Source: Brachybacterium halotolerans
GTDB lineage: Bacteria > Actinomycetota > Actinomycetes > Actinomycetales > Dermabacteraceae
Assembly (NCBI RefSeq): GCF_016623465.1
Contig: NZ_JAEDAJ010000003.1
Coordinates: 201,285 to 265,284, forward strand
DNA: 64,000 nt
Direction: 5' to 3'
Both the position numbers and the translations under genes were made by a program. Positions 19,717 through 27,985 of this stretch are shown piece by piece; position 1 is the first letter of the stretch, and each line of letters begins with the position of its first letter. The notes beneath the pieces are model-generated. The model saw nothing but the letters and a program-made list of their open reading frames with translations, had not been told where the DNA came from and made no database searches.

Positions 19717-20856
19717 TCAGATCCAGCGGGCGCGGTGCATGAGGACGCCGACCGCGAGCGTGGGCACCAGCACGAGCACGGCCGCGATCGCGAGCCCCAC
19801 CGGCGACCCGAAGCCCGGGTAGGGAACGTTGATCCCGAACCATCCCGTGACCAGCGTGGGGATCGACACCACCGCGGCCCAGCCGGCGAGTTTGCGCATC
19901 ACGACGTTCAGGTGCTGGTCCTGGAGCGCGAGATGGGTCTGGACGACCGAGGTGAGGGTCTCGTGCTGCGAGTCGAGCCATTCCTCGGTGCGCGCCGCGT
20001 GGTCCGCGAGCTCCGCGTGGAGCGATCGCAGCTCGAGGGTCCCGTCGGGGCCCTCGGGCCGATCGGACGACGAGGCCTGCGCGGCGCCGTGCGCGGCGCC
20101 CGCGCTCCCCCGCCCGTCGTCCGTCCCGGGTCGCAGGCGGTCGATCACCGACGCCATCGGCTGGATCCAGCGCCGCAGGCGCGTCAGCTCTCCCCGGAGC
20201 GCCGCGGCGACGTTCTCGATCCCCGCGCTCCGGCCCGCCGCCTCGAAGACGTCGTCCTCCAGGTCGTCCAGACGGTCGTCCATCCACTGCGCCGCCCAGA
20301 ACTGCGCATCCACCACGGCGTCGAGCACGAGGTGGGCGAGGCCCGAGGCGCCCAGCGGCGCTCCCTCGTCGTGGGCCCAGTCCTCGCGCACGGGGGCGAG
20401 GTCGAAGGCGTCGTCGGAGCGGACGGTGACCACTCCCCCGGGATGCACGAATCCGGCGATCCGCGTCGCGCGGAACTGGTCCTCCCCTCGCCGCGGCTGG
20501 GGCGCGTCCTCCTCGGGCGCCTCCGGGTCCTCTCCGCGGGCGGCGCGGACGGCCTCGCCGACGGGGACCGGCGCGTACACGACGAAGGCGAGATGATCCG
20601 TGCGGTGCACAGCCTTGGCCCGTGCATGCCGACCGAGGATGCCCTCGATCTCGGTGCCGCGCAGGTCCAGGGCCTCGGCGACCTCGGCCACGTCTCCCCC
20701 GTCGGGGCCGTCGTCCTGCACGAGGTCGAGCCAGAGGGTCGGACCGCCCCTCCGGGAGAGGCGCGAGCGGAGGTCCTCCAGCGGGACCTCGACCTCGGAC
20801 AGGGACCACCCGTCGTCGGTCGTGCCGGACAGGGACAGGCAGCGCACGGTGGTCAT
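19717..20856 (-). CDS. CorA-family divalent cation transporter with a GIN signature
   Basis: 379-residue membrane protein of the CorA/ZntB family, which moves Mg2+ or other divalent cations as a pentamer. A long soluble N-terminal domain (to about residue 310) with charged, partly coiled segments is followed by two C-terminal membrane helices. Between them the family signature reads TGWFGINVPYPG: the canonical GMN is GIN, a variant seen in ZntB-like members, so the transported ion is uncertain. The start is ATG 20856 (MTTVRCLSLSG); a -10-like CAGGAT ends six bases upstream, and AGGA is also near, so both leadered and leaderless expression are possible. It sits alone between the rplJL terminator and rpoB. 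Confidence 0.85.
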   Translation of the reverse strand: MTTVRCLSLSGTTDDGWSLSEVEVPLEDLRSRLSRRGGPTLWLDLVQDDGPDGGDVAEVAEALDLRGTEIEGILGRHARAKAVHRTDHLAFVVYAPVPVGEAVRAARGEDPEAPEEDAPQPRRGEDQFRATRIAGFVHPGGVVTVRSDDAFDLAPVREDWAHDEGAPLGASGLAHLVLDAVVDAQFWAAQWMDDRLDDLEDDVFEAAGRSAGIENVAAALRGELTRLRRWIQPMASVIDRLRPGTDDGRGSAGAAHGAAQASSSDRPEGPDGTLELRSLHAELADHAARTEEWLDSQHETLTSVVQTHLALQDQHLNVVMRKLAGWAAVVSIPTLVTGWFGINVPYPGFGSPVGLAIAAVLVLVPTLAVGVLMHRARWI

Positions 20857-20885
20857 GGGCCCATCCTGCCCGCGTCCGGGCATGC

Positions 20886-20921
20886 GCAAGGGCCGCCCCG
20901 CCGAAGCGGGACGGCCCTTGC
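20886..20921 (-). terminator. Intrinsic terminator after rplL
   Basis: Arms GCAAGGGCCG/CGGCCCTTGC extended by CCCGC/GCGGG around a cgaa tetraloop with one mismatch. It lies about 80 nt past the rplL stop and immediately before the start region of the CorA-like gene. Confidence 0.8.
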
Positions 20922-21000
20922 CAGCAGATGTGCGCCGTGGGCGTCGGGACGAGGATCCGGACTCAGTCCGTCTCCGAGGCCGGGCGCCCGGGCGCCGTCA

Positions 21001-21387
21001 TCACTTGACGGTGACGGAGGCGCCAGCGCCCTCGAGCTGCTCCTTGGCCTTCTCGGCGGCGTCCTTGGTCGCCTTCTCGAGAACCGGCTTGGGGGCGCCG
21101 TCGACGAGGTCCTTGGCCTCCTTCAGGCCGAGACCGGTCAGAGCGCGCACCTCCTTGATGACGGCGATCTTCGCGGAGCCGGCGCCCTCGAGGATGACGT
21201 CGAACTCGTCCTTCTCCTCCTCGGCGGGGGCGTCGCCACCGGCGGCGCCGCCGGCGGCGGCGACGGCCACGGGGGCCGCGGCGGTGACGTCGAAGATCTC
21301 CTCGAACTGCTTCACGAACTCGGAGAGCTCGATGAGGGACATCTCCTTGAAAGCCTCGATGAGCTCGTCGTTGCTGAGCTTCGCCAT
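21001..21387 (-). CDS. rplL: 50S ribosomal protein L7/L12
   Basis: 128 residues, the normal length for bL12, the stalk protein that recruits translation GTPases. The N-terminal dimerisation part ([24 protein letters not shown]), an Ala/Gly hinge at about 38-52 and the C-terminal domain with [16 protein letters not shown] are all present. ATG 21387 has AGGAAGGA upstream. It lies 158 nt after rplJ, a gap that allows a separate start or processing and hence the known excess of L12 over L10. Confidence 0.98.
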   Translation of the reverse strand: MAKLSNDELIEAFKEMSLIELSEFVKQFEEIFDVTAAAPVAVAAAGGAAGGDAPAEEEKDEFDVILEGAGSAKIAVIKEVRALTGLGLKEAKDLVDGAPKPVLEKATKDAAEKAKEQLEGAGASVTVK

Positions 21388-21545
21388 GATGGGCGTTCCT
21401 TCCTGTTCAGGAGCCGTGGGGCTCCGTGCGTGGGGCGGCGCTCTCGCGCCTGGTCAAGCGGACCTCCGCCGGTGCGGCCGACGGGAGGTCGAGGTCAGCG
21501 CCGACGCGCTGAGGTGTGCGATGCCGAGGGCATGAGCCGTGGGGC

Positions 21546-22061
21546 TCAGACCTCCTGCTTCGCACGCAGCGCGTCCACAGTGCGCGCCGCCTTCGACAGC
21601 GGCGCCTGGAACACGGCAGCGGCCTTGGACAGGTTCGCCTTGAAGGCGCCTGCTGCCTTGGCCAGCAGCACCTCGCGGGACTCGAGGTCCGCGAGGGTCT
21701 TCACGTCGTCCTCCGAGAGGGCCTTGCCCTCGAAGTAACCGGACTTGACGACGAGATTCTCGTTGCCCTTGGCGAAGTCACGCAGGGCCTTGGCCGGAGC
21801 GACCGGCTCACCCTTGATGAAGGCGATGGCGGTGGGGCCGGCCAGCTTGCCCTCGAACGCGTCGATGCCGGCCTCGCGGGCGGCGATCTCCGTGAGCGTG
21901 TTCTTCACCACGGCGTAGGTGGTGTCAGCACCCAGCGAGCGGCGCAGCTGCTGGAGCTGCGTGACGCTGAGGCCGCGGTACTCGGTGAGAACGGCGGCGT
22001 CGGACTCACGGAACAGCTGCGTGAGCTCGGCGACGGCGTCCACCTTCTCGGGCTTCGCCAT
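21546..22061 (-). CDS. rplJ: 50S ribosomal protein L10
   Basis: 171-residue uL10, the base of the ribosomal stalk that holds L12 dimers. It begins [13 protein letters not shown] at ATG 22061 with a strong GGAGG, so the longer reading frame upstream is not used. The C-terminal helix with several Ala-rich, Lys-containing turns is the L12-binding part. Upstream lies a hairpin followed by four U residues (22150-22179), the expected place for L10-leader control. Confidence 0.97.
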   Translation of the reverse strand: MAKPEKVDAVAELTQLFRESDAAVLTEYRGLSVTQLQQLRRSLGADTTYAVVKNTLTEIAAREAGIDAFEGKLAGPTAIAFIKGEPVAPAKALRDFAKGNENLVVKSGYFEGKALSEDDVKTLADLESREVLLAKAAGAFKANLSKAAAVFQAPLSKAARTVDALRAKQEV

Positions 22062-22149
22062 GGCCCTCCTTCCAGAGGTCTCGGGCCGACGGCTGAAGGG
22101 CCCGCCCGACGGGTCCGCCCGGGGGCGGACCGATCTGCAGCGGACACGG

Positions 22150-22179
22150 AAAAGGCCTCGACACGCAGGTGTCGAGGCC
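22150..22179 (-). terminator. Hairpin with U-run in the rplJ leader
   Basis: An 11-bp perfect stem (GGCCTCGACAC at 22154-22164 with its complement at 22169-22179), a 4-nt loop, and TTTT following on the minus strand (22150-22153). It is about 90 nt before the rplJ start. This is the most classical intrinsic terminator in the window and, because it is inside the presumed L10 leader, may be an attenuator instead of a simple end of the rplKA message. Confidence 0.7.
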
Positions 22180-22489
22180 CGGACGCACTCGGCTCGCACA
22201 GCGTGGCCTGCGGGAGGATCGGGATCCTCCGCTGCCGCACCCGGTCTCCCGGGGCGCGAGCGACCGTGCAGCGGTCGTTCGGTTCACCTGCGCAGGCCGT
22301 CCCCGTGGGGATTCCTTCGGTCGAGCCCGGTGGCGGGCACGACGACCGGCGGTCTTCGGTAGTCCCAGGGTAGCCGAGTCGCGTGCGACGGCGCCATCCG
22401 GTGGGCGGCGACCTCGCTCACATCCGCGGCGCTCCCCGCCCTGCTCCTCCCTGCCCTGCCCTTTCCGCCCGAGCTCGCCCCGGCACGCG

Positions 22490-22525
22490 GAAGCCCCCGC
22501 GCCGACGGATCGGTGCGGGGGCTTC
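22490..22525 (-). terminator. Intrinsic terminator after rplA
   Basis: Arms GAAGCCCCCGC (22490-22500) and GCGGGGGCTTC (22515-22525), with a further CCG/CGG pairing inside the loop. It begins about 60 nt after the rplA stop codon on the minus strand. No U-run follows. Confidence 0.7.
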
Positions 22526-22585
22526 GGGGCGCGTCCCGCGCGGGCTCAGGGCCCGGCGCGGGACGGCGTCGAGGGACGACGGGGC

Positions 22586-23308
22586 TCAGGCGGCCTCGTC
22601 GGTGTCCTCGGTGAGGTTGCGCGTGCGGTTCACGTCGACCGGGACGCCCGGGCCCATGGTGGTGGACACGGTGATCTTGCTGATGTAGCGGCCCTTCGAG
22701 GAGGACGGCTTCAGTCGCAGGATCTCCTCGAGCGCTGCCACGTAGTTCTCGGTGAGCTGCGCATCGGAGAAGGAGACCTTCCCGATGATGAAGTGCAGGT
22801 TCGCCGCACGGTCCACGCGGAACTCGATCTTGCCGCCCTTGATGTCGGACACGGCCTTGGCGGTGTCCATCGTGACGGTGCCGGTCTTCGGGTTCGGCAT
22901 GAGGCCGCGGGGGCCGAGCACGCGGCCCAGCTTGCCCACCTTGCCCATGAGGTTCGGCGTGGCCACGGCCGCGTCGAAATCGGTCCAGCCGCCGGCGACC
23001 TTCTCGACGAGGTCGTCGTCGCCGACCTCGTCGGCGCCCGCTGCCAGAGCGGCCTCGGCCTGCGCGCCCGTCGCGAAGACGATCACGCGGGCGGTCTTGC
23101 CGGTGCCGTTGGGCAGGTTGACGGTGCCGCGCACCATCTGGTCGGCCTGGCGGGGATCCACACCCAGGCGCATGGCGACCTCGACGGAGGCGTCGAACTT
23201 CGCCGGGGAGGTCTTCTGCGCCAGACGGATCGCGTCCAGCGGCGAGTAGAAGCGGCCCTCGTCGATCTTGGCCGCTGCGTCCTTGTACGACTTGCTCTTG
23301 AATGCCAT
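22586..23308 (-). CDS. rplA: 50S ribosomal protein L1
   Basis: 240-residue uL1, the mobile stalk protein next to the E site. The signature around [14 protein letters not shown] and the N-terminal [13 protein letters not shown] are typical, and the C-terminal tail is extended by an acidic stretch (TEDTDEAA). ATG 23308 is five bases past the rplK stop, so the two are co-transcribed and probably coupled. L1 commonly represses this operon by binding its own mRNA; I did not identify the site here. Confidence 0.98.
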   Translation of the reverse strand: MAFKSKSYKDAAAKIDEGRFYSPLDAIRLAQKTSPAKFDASVEVAMRLGVDPRQADQMVRGTVNLPNGTGKTARVIVFATGAQAEAALAAGADEVGDDDLVEKVAGGWTDFDAAVATPNLMGKVGKLGRVLGPRGLMPNPKTGTVTMDTAKAVSDIKGGKIEFRVDRAANLHFIIGKVSFSDAQLTENYVAALEEILRLKPSSSKGRYISKITVSTTMGPGVPVDVNRTRNLTEDTDEAA

Positions 23309-23313
23309 CGTGA

Positions 23314-23745
23314 TCAGCCCTCCACCGTGATGCCCATGGACCGAGCGGTCCCGGCCACGATCTTCGCGGCCGCGTCGATGTCGTTCGCGTTCAGGTCCGG
23401 CATCTTCGTCTCCGCGATCTCGCGGACCTGGTCCATCGAGATCTTGCCGACCTTGTCGGTGTGCGGGGTCGCAGAGCCCTTCTGCAGACCGGCGGCCTTC
23501 TTGATCAGCTCGGCGGCCGGCGGCGTCTTGGTCACGAACGTGAACGAGCGGTCCTCGTACACGGTGATCTCGACCGGGATGATGTTGCCGCGCTGGTCGG
23601 CCGTCCGGTCGTTGTACGCCTTGACGAACTCCATCATGTTCACGCCGGCAGCGCCGAGCGCGGGACCCACGGGCGGCGCAGGGGTGGCCTGGCCGGCCTG
23701 GATCTGGAGCTTGATGATGCTCGCGATCTTCTTCTTGGGAGCCAT
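23314..23745 (-). CDS. rplK: 50S ribosomal protein L11
   Basis: 143-residue uL11 of the GTPase-associated centre, which binds the thiostrepton-sensitive part of 23S rRNA. The N-terminal proline-rich turn ([18 protein letters not shown]) and the C-terminal RNA-binding domain are normal. Start ATG 23745 ([13 protein letters not shown]) has GGAAGAGC upstream. It follows nusG by 217 nt that hold three 27-bp tandem repeats. Confidence 0.98.
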   Translation of the reverse strand: MAPKKKIASIIKLQIQAGQATPAPPVGPALGAAGVNMMEFVKAYNDRTADQRGNIIPVEITVYEDRSFTFVTKTPPAAELIKKAAGLQKGSATPHTDKVGKISMDQVREIAETKMPDLNANDIDAAAKIVAGTARSMGITVEG

Positions 23746-23829
23746 TGCTCTTCCTTCTGTGGTCGTGGTCCGGGCGGAGCTCATCAAGCTCCTCCCACCT
23801 GCGGCTCCCCGGACGGGCCGGGGGCCGGC

Positions 23830-23907
23830 GGCATCCCGACGGACCGGGCTGCCTGCGGCATCCCGACGGGTCAGGACGCCGATGGCATCCCGACGGATCG
23901 GGATGCC
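23830..23907. repeat. Three tandem 27-bp repeats between nusG and rplK
   Basis: Copies begin at 23830, 23857 and 23884, each opening with ggcatcccgacgg. Each copy is itself a partial inverted repeat; the third is perfect (GGCATCCCGA, loop cgga, TCGGGATGCC), so the RNA could form up to three consecutive hairpins. They lie 56 nt beyond the nusG stop and may act as a terminator/attenuator array between nusG and rplK. Confidence 0.85.
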
Positions 23908-23962
23908 GATGGCGCGTGACTCGAGCGCGGGGCTCGAGGGGCGGCGCCGAGCCGGACTCGGA

Positions 23963-24925
23963 TCAGATCTTGGCGACCTGGTCGAAGGCCAGCTCCACCG
24001 GGGTCTCGCGTCCGAAGATGGACACGAGGACCTGGAGCTTCTGGTGCTCGCCGTCGATCTCGGAGATCGTGGCGGGCATGGTCTCGAACGGACCGTCCAT
24101 GACGGTCACGGACTCGCCGACGGCGAAGGCGGGGACCTTCTGCGCGGCGGCGGCGCGCGAGGAGCCGCCCGCGGAGGAGGCGCGCTTCTTCTCGGGCAGG
24201 CCGATGCTGGGCTCGAGCAGCGAGAAGATCTCGTCGAAGGTCAGCGGGGTCGGGTCGGTCGCGTTGCCCACGAAGCCGGTGACGCCGGGGGTGTCGCGCA
24301 CGACCCGCCAGGACTCGTCGGTCAGGTCCATGCGCACGAGCACGTACCCGGGGACCCGCACGCGGCGGACGACCTTCTTCTGGCCGTTCTTGATCTCGGT
24401 CGCATCCTCCATGGGGACCTCGATCTGGAAGATGAAGTCCTCCATGTTCTGGGTCTCGATGCGGGTCGTGAGCTGCGTCTTCACGCGGTTCTCGTGACCG
24501 GAGTAGGAGTGGACGACGTACCACTCGCCCAGGGCGGAGCGCAGCTGACGCTTGAGCGCGGCGATCTGCTCCTCGGCGCTGGGGCCCTCGTCGGAGTCCT
24601 CCGCGCCCTCGGCGGCGTCGGCCGCGGCGGGAGCGGACGCGTCCTCAGAAGAGGTCTCGTCCTCGGAGGAGGTCTCATCGTCGGAGGAGGTCTCGTCGTC
24701 CGCGGTCCCGTCGGCCGGAGCCTCGTCGGCAGCGCTCTCGGCGCCGGCGTCCTCGGTGCTCTGCTCGCCCTCGGCGGCGCCGGCGCCGGCGGCATCCTCG
24801 CCGTCGGCGGCCTCGGGGGTCGCGGAGTCATCGAGACGGCCGGACTCGGGGGACGCGGAGAACGCGAGAGAGGAGTCGACGCCCTCGTAGGTGTCCTCGA
24901 AGGAGTCGGACTGGTCGTTCGCCAC
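23963..24925 (-). CDS. nusG: Transcription termination/antitermination protein NusG with acidic N-terminal extension
   Basis: 320 residues. NusG binds RNA polymerase across the cleft, stabilises elongation and couples it to ribosomes or Rho. The NGN domain starts near Trp135 ([12 protein letters not shown]) and the KOW domain closes the protein ([19 protein letters not shown]). The first 130 residues are an extra acidic, Ala/Glu/Asp/Ser-rich and presumably disordered region, including three consecutive copies of (D/E)DETSS at 76-93. Extensions of this kind occur in actinobacteria, but this one is about as long as the NGN domain itself. GTG 24925 is preceded by AGGAAAGCAGG. It follows secE by 70 nt. 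Confidence 0.96.
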   Translation of the reverse strand: MANDQSDSFEDTYEGVDSSLAFSASPESGRLDDSATPEAADGEDAAGAGAAEGEQSTEDAGAESAADEAPADGTADDETSSDDETSSEDETSSEDASAPAAADAAEGAEDSDEGPSAEEQIAALKRQLRSALGEWYVVHSYSGHENRVKTQLTTRIETQNMEDFIFQIEVPMEDATEIKNGQKKVVRRVRVPGYVLVRMDLTDESWRVVRDTPGVTGFVGNATDPTPLTFDEIFSLLEPSIGLPEKKRASSAGGSSRAAAAQKVPAFAVGESVTVMDGPFETMPATISEIDGEHQKLQVLVSIFGRETPVELAFDQVAKI

Positions 24926-24995
24926 CGTGAACCTGCTTTCCTACCGGCTGTGGATCGGGTCGGGCGCTTCGGCCCCGCACGCGCTCGGCGCGGAC

Positions 24996-25268
24996 TCAGA
25001 GCCCGGAGTCGGGGACCACGAAGGTGATCCGGGACAGCCAGCCGAAGACGAAATCGAGGCCGAACACCAGAAGGATCATCACGAAGACGAACATGAGGAC
25101 GGTCACCGCGTACACGGCGAGCTCCTTGCGCGTCGGGATGACGACCTTCTTGAGCTCAGCGATGACCTGGCGGACGAACAGGCCGATCGCCACGAACGGG
25201 TTCCTGGACCCGTCGTCCTTGCGACGCCCCTCGTGGGGAGTCGCCGGGGAGGTGTGGCTGGAGCTCAC
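24996..25268 (-). CDS. secE: Preprotein translocase subunit SecE
   Basis: 90-residue SecE, the small subunit that clamps SecY in the protein-conducting channel. A short hydrophilic N-terminus precedes the conserved amphipathic segment (FVRQVIAELKKVVIPTRKEL) and a single membrane helix (VLMFVFVMILLVFGLDFVF). The start is placed at GTG 25268 (MSSSHTSPATP); the longer open frame runs back through the tRNA-Trp gene and cannot be translated from there. The Shine-Dalgarno is weak. The order tRNA-Trp, secE, nusG, rplK, rplA is conserved in actinobacteria. Confidence 0.93.
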   Translation of the reverse strand: MSSSHTSPATPHEGRRKDDGSRNPFVAIGLFVRQVIAELKKVVIPTRKELAVYAVTVLMFVFVMILLVFGLDFVFGWLSRITFVVPDSGL

Positions 25269-25333
25269 TCTGGTCTGTCCGATCTCGTCGGGTGCATCCG
25301 CGTCCGTCCGGACGTCTGGTCCGATCGGACGAG

Positions 25334-25406
25334 CAGGGCAGACAGGACTCGAACCTGCAACCTGCGGTTTTGGAGACCGCTGCGCTACCAATTGCGCCAC
25401 TGCCCT
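25334..25406 (-). tRNA. tRNA-Trp (anticodon CCA)
   Basis: A 73-nt cloverleaf on the minus strand. The acceptor stem pairs AGGGCAG with CTGCCCT and has discriminator G. The anticodon stem GCGGT/ACCGC encloses the loop CTCCAAA with anticodon CCA, and the T-arm GCAGG-TTCGAGT-CCTGT is complete. The 3' CCA is not encoded. It sits 65 nt ahead of secE and shares its transcript, so RNase processing at the tRNA would release the secE-nusG mRNA. Confidence 0.97.
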
Positions 25407-25489
25407 TCGCAGGATCTCTCCTGCGAGGTCCTCCCCCGCGGGGTGGTTCCGGGCGGCGCGAGTCCGCCGGGCCGTGAGGACCGACGAAC

Positions 25490-25495
25490 AGCATA
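25490..25495 (-). promoter_or_regulatory. Candidate -10 element for tRNA-Trp-secE-nusG
   Basis: TATGCT on the minus strand, about 84 nt before the tRNA 5' end. A weak TTCGCC lies 18 bp upstream as the possible -35. The same -10 is used in the rpoB promoter candidate. Confidence 0.4.
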
Positions 25496-25646
25496 CCCAT
25501 GACCCGGCGCACGGGCGAATCCCCCGCGTCCCGGATCACACCGCGGACCAGCACGGGCGCGCGCCGCTGCCGGGGAGAGCGAACGACGGGGTCCGCGTCG
25601 GCGCCCGATCTGGCACGTTCACCTGCGCTCTGCCAGGATGTGGAGG

Positions 25647-26927
25647 GTGAACGAGAACACGCCCTCCGCAGCTTCCCAGCCCGCCCCCACCGCCTCGCCG
25701 TCGGCCCCCGTCGGGCCCGGGGACGGATCCGCCGCGCGACGCCTCTCCGCGCGCATCGGGGCGATCGCCGAGTCCGCGACCCTCGCGGTGGACGCGAAGG
25801 CGAAGGCGCTGAAGGCGGCCGGGCGGCCGGTCATCGGCTTCGGCGCGGGCGAGCCGGACTTCCCGACCCCCGCGCACGTCGTCGCCGCCGCCCAGGATGC
25901 CGCCGCCGACCCGCGCAACCACCGCTACAGCCCCGCCGCGGGCCTGCCCGAGCTGCGCCAGGCGATCGCCGAGGCCACGCTGCGCACCGACGGCATCGAG
26001 GTCGACCCCGCCCAGGTGCTCGTCACCAACGGCGGCAAGCAGGCCGTCTACGAGGCGTTCGCGAGCCTGCTGGACCCGGGCGACGAGGTCATCCTGCCCG
26101 CGCCCTTCTGGACCACGTACCCCGAGGCGATCCGCCTCGCCGGGGCGCGCGAGGTCGAGGTGCTCTCCGGCGCGGACCAGGACTACCTGCCCACCCTCGC
26201 GCAGCTCGAGGCCGCCCGCACCCCCGCGACCCGCGCGATCCTGCTGTGCTCCCCCTCGAACCCGACGGGCTCCGTGATGAGCCGCGCGCAGCTCGAGGAG
26301 ATCGGCCGCTGGGCGCTCGAGCACGGGATCTGGGTGATCTCCGACGAGATCTACCAGCACCTCACCTACGACGGCGTCCCCTTCGTCTCGATCCTGGACG
26401 CCGTGCCGGAGCTCGCCGACACCACCGTGCTCCTCAACGGCGTCGCCAAGACCTTCGCGATGACCGGCTGGCGCGTGGGGTGGCTGATCGGCCCGAAGGA
26501 CATCGTCAAGGGCGCCTCGAACCTCCAGTCCCACCTCACCAGCAACGTCAACAACGTCGCGCAGCGAGCGGCGCTCACCGCGCTCACGGGGCCCATGGAC
26601 GACGTGGCGAGGATGCGCGAGGCCTTCGACCGCCGTCGCCGCGCCATCGTCGAGGCGCTCTCGAGCATCGACGGGTTCCGCGTGCCCACTCCCGAGGGCG
26701 CCTTCTACGCGTTCCCGGACGTGACCGCTGTGCTGGGCCGCACGATCCGCGGCACGCGCGTGGAGACCAGCACCGATCTCGCCGAGGCGATCCTCGAGCA
26801 CGCCGAGGTCGCCGCCGTCCCGGGCGAGGCCTTCGGCGCCCCCGGGCACCTGCGCTTCTCCTACGCCCTGGCCGACGAGGATCTCGCCGAGGGCATGGAC
26901 CGCCTGGCCGCACTGCTCGCCGAGTGA
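25647..26927 (+). CDS. Class I pyridoxal-phosphate aminotransferase (aspartate/aromatic type)
   Basis: 426-residue fold-type I aminotransferase that moves an amino group between an amino acid (most likely aspartate, possibly prephenate or an aromatic acid) and 2-oxoglutarate. The PLP lysine is Lys268 in [16 protein letters not shown]. Substrate-binding landmarks include GAGEPDF at 66-72, the NHRYSP turn, SPSNPTG at 202-208 and SDEIYQH. The first 30 residues are a Pro/Ala/Ser-rich extension. I chose GTG 25647 because a -10-like CAGGAT (25634-25639) ends seven bases before it, whereas GGAGG directly abuts the codon and is too close; ATG 25638 is the alternative. The stop overlaps the next gene in a GTGA. 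Confidence 0.88.
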   Translation: MNENTPSAASQPAPTASPSAPVGPGDGSAARRLSARIGAIAESATLAVDAKAKALKAAGRPVIGFGAGEPDFPTPAHVVAAAQDAAADPRNHRYSPAAGLPELRQAIAEATLRTDGIEVDPAQVLVTNGGKQAVYEAFASLLDPGDEVILPAPFWTTYPEAIRLAGAREVEVLSGADQDYLPTLAQLEAARTPATRAILLCSPSNPTGSVMSRAQLEEIGRWALEHGIWVISDEIYQHLTYDGVPFVSILDAVPELADTTVLLNGVAKTFAMTGWRVGWLIGPKDIVKGASNLQSHLTSNVNNVAQRAALTALTGPMDDVARMREAFDRRRRAIVEALSSIDGFRVPTPEGAFYAFPDVTAVLGRTIRGTRVETSTDLAEAILEHAEVAAVPGEAFGAPGHLRFSYALADEDLAEGMDRLAALLAE

Positions 26928-27982
26928 GCACGCCCGGCCGGCGCGATCTCCGCACCCTCCCCAAGGCGCATCTGCACCTGCACTTCACGGGGTCGATGCG
27001 CCGGGACACGCTCGTGGCGATGGCCGCCGAGCGCGGCATCCGCCTGCCGCGGATCCTGCACGCCGACGAGGCGCTGCACGTGGACGCCACGCGCCGGGGC
27101 TGGTTCCGCTTCCAGCGCCAGTACGACGCCGCGCGCCACGTCGTCGACGGCGAGGAGGCGATGCGCCGGATCGTGCGCGAGGCCGCCGAGGACGATCTCG
27201 CGGAGGGCTCCGGGCGGCTCGAGCTGCAGGTGGATCCCACGGGCTACGCGGAACACGTCGGCGGCATCACCCCGGCGCTCGAGATCGTCCTGGACGAGGC
27301 CGAGCGCACCGAGCGCACACTGGGTCTGAGCATCGGGATCGTGGTCGCCGCCTCCCGCACGCGCCATCCGCTGGACGCGCGGACCCTCGCGCGGCTGGCC
27401 GCGCGCAACGCCGATCGCGTGGTCGGCTTCGGCCTCTCGAACGACGAGCGCCGCGGCGCGACCTCCGAGTTCGCACCGGCCTTCCGCATCGCCCGCGAGG
27501 CAGGACTGGCCTCGGTGCCCCACGGCGGCGAGCTGCTGGGGCCCGATCATCTGCGCGAGGTCGTCGACCACCTGCATCCCGACCGGCTCGGGCACGGGGT
27601 GCGATCGGCGGACGACCCGCGCCTGCTCGCGCGCCTCGCCGACCAGGGCGTCGGACTCGAGGTGTGCCCGGCCTCGAACGCGGCGCTCGGGGTGTACCCC
27701 TCCGCCGGGGACGTGCCCCTGCGGCGGCTGCGGGAGGCGGGGGCGCGGATCGCGCTCGGCGCCGACGACCCGCTGCTGTTCGGCTCGCGGCTGCTCGCGC
27801 AGTACGAGATCGCCCGGGAGGCCGGCTTCACGGACGCGGAGCTCGCGGGCCTCGCGGCCGACTCGATCCGCCTCTCACGGGCCGATGCGGTGACGCGGGA
27901 GCGCCTTCTCGCCGGGGTCGCGGCGTGGCTCGACGCGGAGCCGACCGGCCACGCGGAGCCGAGCGGCCCTTCCCGCGGCTGA
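26924..27982 (+). CDS. Adenosine-deaminase-like amidohydrolase
   Basis: 352-residue TIM-barrel deaminase of the adenosine/adenine/AMP deaminase family, which hydrolyses an exocyclic amino group of a purine using zinc. The N-terminal metal ligands are in [12 protein letters not shown], the next ligand and catalytic glutamate in VPHGGE, and the distal aspartates in LGADDP. These motifs differ slightly from classical adenosine deaminase (HAGE, NTDDP), so the true substrate may be another purine or a related compound. The start is GTG 26924, overlapping the aminotransferase stop in a GTGA, so the two are translated together. Its stop lies three bases from the converging galK stop. Confidence 0.85.
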   Translation: MSTPGRRDLRTLPKAHLHLHFTGSMRRDTLVAMAAERGIRLPRILHADEALHVDATRRGWFRFQRQYDAARHVVDGEEAMRRIVREAAEDDLAEGSGRLELQVDPTGYAEHVGGITPALEIVLDEAERTERTLGLSIGIVVAASRTRHPLDARTLARLAARNADRVVGFGLSNDERRGATSEFAPAFRIAREAGLASVPHGGELLGPDHLREVVDHLHPDRLGHGVRSADDPRLLARLADQGVGLEVCPASNAALGVYPSAGDVPLRRLREAGARIALGADDPLLFGSRLLAQYEIAREAGFTDAELAGLAADSIRLSRADAVTRERLLAGVAAWLDAEPTGHAEPSGPSRG

Positions 27983-27985
27983 GGC

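Larger units (their letters stand above)
22062..22585 (-). other. Leader and upstream region of rplJL
   Basis: A 524-bp gap between rplA and rplJ. From the rplA side it holds the rplA terminator (22490-22525), a possible -10 TACCCT (22367-22372, minus strand) and then a leader of about 300 nt containing a hairpin with a U-run (22150-22179). No gene is visible. Confidence 0.5.

Noticed and set aside
23830-23907. CRISPR array
   Set aside because: Units are contiguous with only three bases between hairpin arms, only three copies exist, there are no unique spacers and no cas genes.
25269-25400. 44-residue N-terminal extension of SecE
   Set aside because: It would be translated from within the tRNA-Trp gene, which is a complete cloverleaf.
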